DNA from: Planctomycetales bacterium
GTDB taxonomy: Bacteria > Planctomycetota > Phycisphaerae > SM23-33
Length of the DNA stretch: 5,520 nt
Reading direction: 5' to 3'
NCBI GenBank assembly: GCA_030631125.1
Contig: DAOVLS010000183.1
Location: 1 to 5,520, forward strand
Shown one piece after another: positions 1 through 4,372 of the stretch; the first letter of the stretch is position 1, and each line of letters begins with the position of its first letter. The translations under genes were made by a program, and so were the position numbers. The notes under the pieces are model-generated. The model was not told where the DNA came from and did no database searches. It saw only the letters and a program-made list of their open reading frames with translations.

Positions 1-533
1 GCCAGGTCCGAGCCGCTGACACGGACCGCAGCGGTGAAAATTTGCGTCCAGTTGCCCTTTCGGCTGCGGTTGGTGAACCGCACCGACGGCGAGTCGTCGC
101 CTTCCAGGGCGGCGTTGCCGAGAATATGCAGCACCTGATCGTCGGCGAGGTTTTCCGGCGTGGTCCCGCCGTAGCCTCTGACAACGGTGATCGTACCTGC
201 GCCGGTGTCGGTGGCCGTTACCAGAAGCAGTTCGCTTGAACCGGCCGGGCGAACCTGGTCGCCGATGCGGAAGCGGTCGGCGTTATCGACGCCGAAGGTA
301 GTATCGGCGGCTGGATCGGTCCAGTCGGCATCGTCGATAGCGTCGGTGTTCGGCAGGAGTTCATCCTCCAGCCACTCGTGATAGGTGCTCGAAGCCGGTC
401 GTACCGGGTCGCCGAGGTGGTCGAGCAGCGGCGTCTCATACGGTGAGATGATGCTGACGATGTCTGCTACGTCCTCGGCGATTTCCGGCAGTGTCGAACC
501 GGCCGAATAGGTTGCTTTACCTGTAAATGCCAT
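1..533 (-). CDS. Phage major capsid protein, SU10/DUF5309-like, C-terminus cut by window edge
   Basis: Forms the icosahedral head shell; family members have the HK97 fold. The frame is open from ATG at 533 to the left edge, giving the first 177 residues with no stop. The N-terminus starts MAFTGKATYSAGSTLPEIAE and continues with an ISPYETPLLDHLGDP segment near residues 29-43, the pattern of the SU10 major capsid/DUF5309 family, in which a short arm leads to an 'I.P..TP.l..lG' motif. A later stretch (about residues 84-140) reads like the beta-rich part seen in these proteins, including VTATDTGAGTITVVRGYGGT. Full-length relatives are roughly 300-350 residues, so nearly half is missing here. The start is supported by GGAG at 541-544, 7 nt upstream of ATG. 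It lies 18 bp after the scaffold stop and probably shares its transcript. Family assignment is from remembered sequence pattern, not from a search. Confidence 0.82.
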   Translation of the reverse strand, partial: MAFTGKATYSAGSTLPEIAEDVADIVSIISPYETPLLDHLGDPVRPASSTYHEWLEDELLPNTDAIDDADWTDPAADTTFGVDNADRFRIGDQVRPAGSSELLLVTATDTGAGTITVVRGYGGTTPENLADDQVLHILGNAALEGDDSPSVRFTNRSRKGNWTQIFTAAVRVSGSDL

Positions 534-540
534 TTTGTTT

Positions 541-544
541 CTCC
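541..544 (-). promoter_or_regulatory. Ribosome binding site of capsid gene
   Basis: GGAG on the minus strand, 7 nt before the capsid ATG at 533, in the 18-bp gap between scaffold stop and capsid start. It fixes the start of a gene whose 3' part is outside the window. Confidence 0.7.
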
Positions 545-551
545 ATGATTG

Positions 552-1166
552 TTAGTAGTTGGTATTTTCCTGTCGTCTCAGTCGCAGGTATTCAGCCACG
601 TCTCGCCGGTTGCCTGTCTGGGTAGCCTGTGCCGCTGATTTGGCCAGGCGAGCACCGGCCCCGACGCCGTCGAGACGAACCGAGGCGGTCTTGTCGGGAA
701 GGGTCGGCGGGACAGTGGTCAGGTTGGGCTTGGACTGGAGAAGTTGATCGACTGCCTGCTGCATCTGCTCGGCGTCGAGGTCTTCGGAGAAGGTAACGCG
801 TTTTTCCAGCACCGCCATTGCCGTTTCGATGTCGGTTACGCCGGCGTCGCGGAGCATCCGCTCGGCCGACGACCGCATGTGCATGGTGTCGATCTGGTGC
901 CGGAGTTCGTCGCGCTGCGCTTCCGCTTCGGCCAACTGCTCCAGGCGTTGGGCCAACTGCGCCTGTGTATCCTTGAGCCCCTGCTCGAACTGTTGGAGCG
1001 AAGATTCCGCCTGCTGGGCGCGACGACGATACTTGATCGCCTCGTTGACCGGCACTAGCCGAGAGTCCCTGCCGACGGGATCGGCCAAGGCGGGAGAGTG
1101 AGATTCCACATCAGGTTCAGCAGACGGGGAAACCTCCTGTTTTTGCTCCGGTGATTGATTCGTCAT
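552..1166 (-). CDS. Putative phage head scaffolding protein (coiled coil)
   Basis: A 204-residue protein between portal and major capsid protein, the usual slot of the internal scaffold that templates procapsid assembly and is then expelled or cleaved. The N-terminal 40 residues are polar, acidic and proline-rich. Residues about 44-98 form a Gln/Glu/Arg/Leu-rich predicted coiled coil (from NEAIKYRRRAQQAES to DELRHQIDTMH), followed by a helical domain (AERMLRDAGVTDIETAMAVL, 101-120), a Pro/Thr linker (about 149-160) and a basic C-terminal helix (RRDVAEYLRLRRQ). Basic C-terminal helices bind capsid protein in known scaffolds. I chose ATG at 1166 because AAAGGA at 1175-1180 lies 8 nt upstream. 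An alternative ATG at 1190 adds eight residues and overlaps the portal stop as ATGA, which could allow translational coupling but has no good ribosome site. No enzyme motif is visible. The scaffold role is inferred from position and composition; no protease domain is seen. Confidence 0.66.
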   Translation of the reverse strand: MTNQSPEQKQEVSPSAEPDVESHSPALADPVGRDSRLVPVNEAIKYRRRAQQAESSLQQFEQGLKDTQAQLAQRLEQLAEAEAQRDELRHQIDTMHMRSSAERMLRDAGVTDIETAMAVLEKRVTFSEDLDAEQMQQAVDQLLQSKPNLTTVPPTLPDKTASVRLDGVGAGARLAKSAAQATQTGNRRDVAEYLRLRRQENTNY

Positions 1167-1174
1167 TCGTCTAT

Positions 1175-1180
1175 TCCTTT
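1175..1180 (-). promoter_or_regulatory. Ribosome binding site deciding the scaffold start
   Basis: AAAGGA on the minus strand, 8 nt before ATG 1166. The competing ATG at 1190 overlaps the portal stop (ATGA) but is preceded by CCAACAAGAA, which has no Shine-Dalgarno match, so the inner start is preferred. Confidence 0.6.
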
Positions 1181-1186
1181 CGATAT

Positions 1187-2773
1187 TCATTTCTTGTTGG
1201 AGACGTTCAGGCTTTCGGCGTCGTATCCGAGTTCGGCCAGGACGCGCTCGGCCGGAACGCCGAGCGATGCCTTGACCTGGGCGTCGGCGAGACGCTGGGC
1301 CTGATCTTCAGGCAGCGGGCTTGGCCAGTGAATTTCGACTCGCCGGTCTTCGGGGACCGTTCGCAGCACACCTGCCCGGTCGAGAAGACCGAGAACGAGC
1401 GAGATGATTTCGGACAATCCCCGTCCGTAGGTGATTCGCTTTTTTTCCGTCCGGCTGAGCAGTCCGCTCAGCAGGACTTTCAAGGCTGTCGCGCTGGTCA
1501 GGTTGCCCACGCTGCCGCGCACCAGGCCTGCCGCCAGGCCCGTTACGCCGGAGACCTTGTCCATCGCTTCGCGGATCTGCTCAATGTGAACGTTCTCGCT
1601 GGGCGAGCCGGAATCGTTTCCGAACTCCTGCACCGATGCGTCGGGGTTATGCGTTGACCACATCTGCCCGGGGCCGACGGGCCTGTCCAGAAAATCGTCG
1701 ATGCCCTTGGCGAGGTACATCCTGAACGACTGGTAAGTTACGCGATAGGCCCGGTCGCTCAGCCGGGTGTTGAGTTCGTCCTGAAGGCCCAGCAGCGGCT
1801 CGACGTCGCTGACGCCCTCGTAACTGCCCGGAAGCGAGACGTTCTGGATGTGAACAAGCGGGATACGACCAAGCGTATTTGGGCCTTCGGCTGTCAGTAC
1901 GCGGTTTTCGTAACGCTGCCACCAGCCGATGCCTAGAATCTCCACGACTTCGACGGTCCTCGGCTGGGCGTCGCGCCGGCCAGACCAGCCGAAACTCAGG
2001 ATGCCGCGATTGACGCCTTCCAGTTGCGGCGTCTGCTTGCGGAAACACTGAATCCAGTAACGCGCCGTGCGGAAATCGTTTTCGTCGAGGATGGGAATAA
2101 TCCGCGATGCCTCTACCACCTCCAGCGTCAGCAGACGCGCGAGTTGACCGGCCTGTGGTGAAGGCATGACCGGCGGGGAAGAACTCCCGTCTTTAACGGA
2201 GCCTTCCCCTGCCGGCGGGGTGGGGTGGGCCGATGGAGGTTTATTTGCGGCTGTGGGCCAGTCGGCGGGCATTCGCAGAACTACATCGACGAATCCATAG
2301 ACCGATCCCATCAGCGCCAGAGTCTGGAAAAACGCCTGCCCGCCGTTGGCTTCAAAGAGGCTTTTAATGACAGATTCGATAATTTCGGCAGTTTCCGGTT
2401 CGCGGGCCAGGCTGCGGATACTGACGGGTTTTCCGAAGAGGAAATCGACCATCGTGTGTATCCGCCAGGCGATGTCGTTTTCGATTACCACTTCCTTGCG
2501 GGCAAGGTTGGTTACGTGTTCAGCCCCGATGCCGAAGCGATTGATGCCGGTAATCCTCGCAGGCAATCCTATCTCCTGTGCCTGGAAATAGGGCCTGCTG
2601 TTGGTATTGAGTGCGTCGGCGGCCAGGCCGACAGCCGGTGCGATGGGGTTGCGGAAATAATCCCAAAGCCGGGAAAAATGCAGATGCGCATCCACCACTT
2701 CGGCGTCCACAAGGTATTCGACGTAATCCGGTTCCAGCGTCGGGTCATTGAAGTTTTCCAGTTCAAATCCCAT
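1187..2773 (-). CDS. Phage portal protein, SPP1 gp6-like
   Basis: A 528-residue protein predicted to form the dodecameric ring at one capsid vertex through which DNA enters and leaves. Supporting segments: GRIPLVHIQNVSLPG then YEGVSDVEPLLGLQDELN (about 302-335), typical of SPP1 gp6-type portals in which a 'P.v.i.N....y.G.Sd...l..Lqd.lN' block marks the stem/core; SGVTGLAAG with GNLTSATALK and a TEKKR run (about 408-446), the conserved C-terminal helical part; and HWPSPLPED (482-490). Length fits the family (about 450-550). The start at 2773 is chosen because GAGGAG ends 6 nt upstream; ATG 2806 would add 11 residues but lies inside a palindromic repeat. The frame is intact. Residues about 177-210 are a Pro/Ser/Gly-rich insert coded by a palindromic DNA element. 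The stop at 1187-1189 is next to the scaffold gene. No terminase gene precedes it. Confidence 0.9.
   Translation of the reverse strand: MGFELENFNDPTLEPDYVEYLVDAEVVDAHLHFSRLWDYFRNPIAPAVGLAADALNTNSRPYFQAQEIGLPARITGINRFGIGAEHVTNLARKEVVIENDIAWRIHTMVDFLFGKPVSIRSLAREPETAEIIESVIKSLFEANGGQAFFQTLALMGSVYGFVDVVLRMPADWPTAANKPPSAHPTPPAGEGSVKDGSSSPPVMPSPQAGQLARLLTLEVVEASRIIPILDENDFRTARYWIQCFRKQTPQLEGVNRGILSFGWSGRRDAQPRTVEVVEILGIGWWQRYENRVLTAEGPNTLGRIPLVHIQNVSLPGSYEGVSDVEPLLGLQDELNTRLSDRAYRVTYQSFRMYLAKGIDDFLDRPVGPGQMWSTHNPDASVQEFGNDSGSPSENVHIEQIREAMDKVSGVTGLAAGLVRGSVGNLTSATALKVLLSGLLSRTEKKRITYGRGLSEIISLVLGLLDRAGVLRTVPEDRRVEIHWPSPLPEDQAQRLADAQVKASLGVPAERVLAELGYDAESLNVSNKK
2170..2215. repeat. Palindromic element inserted in frame in the portal gene
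   Basis: Left arm CCGGCGGGGAAG (2170-2181) pairs with CTTCCCCTGCCGG (2203-2215) with one bulged base. Inside, CTCCCGT (2184-2190) pairs with ACGGAG (2196-2201), again with one bulge, around a 5-nt loop. The 46-bp hairpin codes for PAGEGSVKDGSSSPPV, and its flanks (roughly 2145-2243) also code Pro/Ser/Gly-rich low-complexity sequence. Both sides of this insert resume normal portal-like sequence (VVLRMPADW before, LARLLTLEVVEASRIIPI after). It resembles the REP/RPE class of small palindromic repeats that can enter reading frames. It is a single copy within this window, so its dispersed nature is inferred. Confidence 0.62.
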
Positions 2774-2779
2774 ATGCGT

Positions 2780-2788
2780 CTCCTCACC
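2780..2788 (-). promoter_or_regulatory. Strong ribosome binding site of portal gene
   Basis: GGTGAGGAG on the minus strand, 6 nt before ATG 2773. It decides the start against the upstream ATG at 2806, which has no comparable site and lies in the inverted repeat. Confidence 0.8.
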
Positions 2789-2798
2789 CTTTTCTTTT

Positions 2799-2941
2799 GC
2801 GCTCACGTTTGCGCGCGCAAACCTGTAGCCGCCGGAGCACCACCGCGACGTAAGTCCCTGGCCCCCATAGAAAAATTTTTTTTATTTTTTTCCATTTCCC
2901 CCCGCCGGCAGCGACACGTTTGCGCGCGCAAACGTGAGCGC
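2799..2941. repeat. 143-bp element with 24-bp perfect inverted ends
   Basis: The first copy (2799-2822) and second copy (2918-2941) are exact reverse complements over 24 bp and enclose 95 bp. Each copy carries the perfect 16-bp palindrome GTTTGCGCGCGCAAAC (2807-2822 and 2918-2933). In the second copy the palindrome extends to 22 bp (2915-2936); in the first it is broken by one mismatch at that length. Centres are 111 bp apart. The interior contains a long A/T tract and no convincing coding frame. No target-site duplication is evident at its ends. It could be a pair of operator sites for a dimeric regulator of the phage genes, a small non-autonomous mobile element, or a recombination site. Confidence 0.8.
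2871..2892. other. A5-T8-A-T7 tract, likely bent DNA
   Basis: A 22-bp run of only A and T (AAAAA, eight T, A, seven T plus the transition to CC), set between G/C-rich palindromes. Such tracts bend DNA and can serve as promoter UP-type sequence. No convincing -10/-35 pair for the portal operon was found beside it. Its place between the two palindromes, upstream of the portal, makes a regulatory role plausible but unproven. Confidence 0.5.
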
Positions 2942-3126
2942 GGCGCGGTCAAGGTGTGGCCTGCTCAGGTATGACCAAAAGCCGGCAGATGAGCCCCCTG
3001 GGGACGAATCCGTCGGAAAAGAATGCGAGCACAAGATACGTTTAGCTTGCCGGCACTTTTACCCCCGATGCGCTTCAGGTCTCTAACAGGGTCCGATGGA
3101 CCATTTCACCCCCGTCGGAATAAATA
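2942..3126. other. Non-coding strip at the phage/host junction
   Basis: No gene, tRNA or recognised riboswitch is seen. It contains a possible long-range stem: GCCGGCA (2981-2987) pairs with TGCCGGC (3048-3054), extended by AAAA (2977-2980) and TTTT (3057-3060) across a 2-nt bulge, enclosing 60 nt. It also has a small hairpin GGTCC-GAT-GGACC (about 3090-3102) and a repeated CCGTCGGAA (3010-3018 and 3112-3120). None of these identifies a known element. Confidence 0.4.
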
Positions 3127-3157
3127 AAAAGGTCGCCGCGTTCTGCGGCGACCTTTT
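3127..3157 (-). terminator. Intrinsic terminator of the cyclophilin gene, likely bidirectional
   Basis: A perfect 13-bp stem, AAAAGGTCGCCGC (3127-3139) with GCGGCGACCTTTT (3145-3157), around a 5-nt loop. On the minus strand it is followed by TTTTTATTTATT, and it begins 38 bp past the cyclophilin stop at 3195. On the plus strand it is followed by GGGTTTTTTT, so it may also stop transcription coming from the phage side. Confidence 0.92.
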
Positions 3158-3194
3158 GGGTTTTTTTGCGGACCAGTGCAATTTTCCCGAAGGG

Positions 3195-3962
3195 TTATTT
3201 CTTACGCCTCCGCCTTACCATTGCCAAACCGCAAACAGCCAACAGTCCCAACGTAGTCGGCTCGGGAACGGACACATTAACGAGTACGACATTATCGTCT
3301 GTTACCGGGACATAAGTATTCCAGTCGTCCCAAGTGTAGTTCCGCAGGGGCAGATTGCTGAAAACTGCCGAGGTGGAGGTGGTAAAATTGAAAATATCCA
3401 CCGCGGCAATCGCATCTACCACATCCATACCGTTGCCGAGAACCTCTCCAAATACAGTGAACCCGCCATTTTGGTTGTCCAGATTGGATGAGTTGTCACC
3501 AAGGTTGAAAAACCACTGACTCGTAGCAGAATCCGGACCGGTACCGGGGATAAGGTTGCCTTGGTCATCATATTGAGCGCCAACTTTGGCCATAGCGATC
3601 GTGCCGCGTATATTTGATCTTGAGGGGTCAAACTCGTTGACGATCGGATCGAAGGCAGGCACAGCCGGAAAATCAGTGGCTTCGACCTGCGGCTGATCGT
3701 ATGTAAAACCGCCGCCCTGGATTATGAACCCCGGTATCGACCGGTGTATGAACGAGTCCTGATACCGCGTGTTGGTAACATAATCCAAAAAGTTCTGAAC
3801 CGTAATCGGGGCGGATGTGTCATACAATTGGACGTCGAACGAACCGAGGGACGTGTCAAAGTGCGCAATTGTGTCCGCACTTGCCGCCGACAAACTGAAA
3901 ATCAGCGCTATGCACAGAAAAAGACCTGGAGCCGCTAACCTGAAACCAAAAAAACGAGCCAT
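3195..3962 (-). CDS. Secreted cyclophilin-type peptidyl-prolyl cis-trans isomerase with PEP-CTERM anchor
   Basis: A 255-residue protein catalysing cis-trans isomerisation of X-Pro bonds outside the cytoplasm. Residues 1-29 are a signal peptide: basic start, hydrophobic core LFLCIALIFSL, likely cleavage after ASA. The cyclophilin domain spans about 31-230, with FIHRSIPGFIIQGGGF (71-86) carrying the catalytic Arg (R74) and Gln82, RGTIAMA (119-125), SQWFFNLGDN (148-157) and FTVFGEVLGNGMDVVDAI (168-185). IQGGGF replaces the more common IQGGDF. The C-terminus has VPEP (232-235), a short hydrophobic segment and RRRRKK: a PEP-CTERM signal, normally recognised by an exosortase that sorts the protein to the surface or extracellular matrix. 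ATG 3962 is fixed by AAGGAGG 8 nt upstream and by the signal peptide; a longer TTG-initiated frame to 4085 is rejected. It has its own promoter and terminator, so it is probably monocistronic. Confidence 0.95.
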   Translation of the reverse strand: MARFFGFRLAAPGLFLCIALIFSLSAASADTIAHFDTSLGSFDVQLYDTSAPITVQNFLDYVTNTRYQDSFIHRSIPGFIIQGGGFTYDQPQVEATDFPAVPAFDPIVNEFDPSRSNIRGTIAMAKVGAQYDDQGNLIPGTGPDSATSQWFFNLGDNSSNLDNQNGGFTVFGEVLGNGMDVVDAIAAVDIFNFTTSTSAVFSNLPLRNYTWDDWNTYVPVTDDNVVLVNVSVPEPTTLGLLAVCGLAMVRRRRKK

Positions 3963-3970
3963 GAGCAAAT

Positions 3971-3977
3971 CCTCCTT
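3971..3977 (-). promoter_or_regulatory. Consensus ribosome binding site of cyclophilin gene
   Basis: AAGGAGG on the minus strand, 8 nt before ATG 3962. It selects the start that yields a clean signal peptide. Confidence 0.88.
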
Positions 3978-3984
3978 AAAAAGT

Positions 3985-4005
3985 AGAATGGAAATCGACC
4001 ATTCT
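3985..4005 (-). promoter_or_regulatory. Leader hairpin just upstream of the cyclophilin ribosome site
   Basis: AGAATGG (3985-3991) pairs with CCATTCT (3999-4005) around a 7-nt loop, a 7-bp perfect stem ending 7 nt before the AAGGAGG box. It could protect the mRNA or modulate ribosome access, but the stem is short and A/T-rich. Confidence 0.4.
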
Positions 4006-4123
4006 TCCGTTGAAAAAGAGGCATAAGGCCTAACGTTCCGGGACGACCGAAACGAACGGAGCCTCCTCCTTCCGAACAAATACAAATCAAGCGACAGTAA
4101 TTGAGCACCAATCGCGAAAAAGT

Positions 4124-4152
4124 ATCATAAGGGCAAATGGGCTTTTTGTCAA
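4124..4152 (-). promoter_or_regulatory. Sigma-70-type promoter of cyclophilin gene
   Basis: On the minus strand a perfect -35 TTGACA (4147-4152) is followed after exactly 17 bp by -10 TATGAT (4124-4129), which matches five of six TATAAT positions. Transcription would start near 4117, giving a leader of about 155 nt to ATG 3962. A long inverted repeat abuts the -35 box. Confidence 0.85.
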
Positions 4153-4183
4153 CCTGTTTTCCGATAAAAATCAGGAAAACAGG
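4153..4183. promoter_or_regulatory. Inverted repeat abutting the -35 box, possible operator
   Basis: CCTGTTTTCC (4153-4162) is the exact reverse complement of GGAAAACAGG (4174-4183). GAT/ATC inside can extend the stem to 13 bp with one bulged A and an AAAA loop. It starts at the base next to the -35 hexamer of the cyclophilin promoter. No U-tract follows on either strand, so a terminator is unlikely; a repressor or activator site is plausible. Confidence 0.55.
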
Positions 4184-4294
4184 GGGACAAATATGTATTA
4201 TGAGGCGCCTTTCGTAGAGCACCTCAACCTCAAGCCAACGAAAAATTTTTTTGTCTCCCAGCGCCTTGATTCCCATTTTTCCCGGTATCTTCTT
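4184..4294. other. Divergent spacer stretch with nothing identified
   Basis: This part of the cyclophilin-purB spacer contains an A5-T7 tract (about 4242-4253) and pyrimidine-rich sequence. I see no open frame with a ribosome site, no RNA gene and no clear plus-strand promoter. Confidence 0.4.
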
Positions 4295-4316
4295 CCCACG
4301 CAGCGCTGTGCGTGGG
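4295..4316. promoter_or_regulatory. Hairpin in the purB upstream region
   Basis: CCCACGCA (4295-4302) pairs perfectly with TGCGTGGG (4309-4316) around GCGCTG. No T-run follows on the plus strand (GCCTGG), so it is not a standard terminator. It lies 57 bp upstream of purB and could be a protein site or a leader structure. Confidence 0.5.
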
Positions 4317-4319
4317 CCT

Positions 4320-4355
4320 GGTTGGGCACAACCGGTTGACCAATCAACCAGTTGA
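4320..4355. repeat. GGTTG/CAACC motif cluster before purB
   Basis: GGTTG (4320-4324), CAACCGGTTGA (4329-4339) and CAACCAGTTGA (4345-4355) follow one another. The two 11-mers differ at one base and are spaced 16 bp apart. GGTTGA (4334-4339) can also pair with TCAACC (4344-4349) around CCAA. The cluster ends 17 bp before the purB ATG, a good place for an operator. I do not recognise the factor; it does not obviously match the E. coli PurR box. Confidence 0.5.
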
Positions 4356-4365
4356 GGGTTAAACT
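4336..4365 (+). promoter_or_regulatory. Weak candidate promoter for purB
   Basis: TTGACC (4336-4341) is followed after 18 bp by TAAACT (4360-4365), four of six -10 positions. If used, transcription would start at about 4372-4373, on the purB ATG itself, giving a leaderless mRNA. This would agree with the lack of a well-spaced Shine-Dalgarno sequence (the nearest GAGGG is 14 nt away). It overlaps the CAACC/GGTTG cluster. Weak on sequence alone. Confidence 0.3.
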
Positions 4366-4372
4366 TATCGTT

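Noticed and set aside
1151..1657. Plus-strand open frame of 168 codons
   Set aside because: Shadow of the portal C-terminus in a high-GC region, without ribosome site or domain.
2806..2806. Upstream ATG as portal start
   Set aside because: It lies within the inverted repeat and lacks a ribosome site, whereas ATG 2773 has GAGGAG at 6 nt.
2225..2974. Plus-strand open frame of 249 codons
   Set aside because: It is antisense to the portal gene, spans the inverted-repeat element, has no ribosome site and encodes no recognisable domain; the opposite strand carries clear portal motifs.
2981..3020. Hammerhead-ribozyme-like string GATGAG...GGGGACGAA
   Set aside because: It looks like the hammerhead core, but the CUGAUGA element reads CAGATGA, GAAA reads GAAT, and the helices needed around a cleavage site do not form.
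3935..4024. 29-codon upstream open frame overlapping the cyclophilin start
   Set aside because: ATG 4024 has no good ribosome site, and the overlap alone does not support translation.
4212..4240. tRNA-like string TAGAGCACC followed by CCTCAAGCC
   Set aside because: There is no T-arm, no acceptor stem and no complete cloverleaf.
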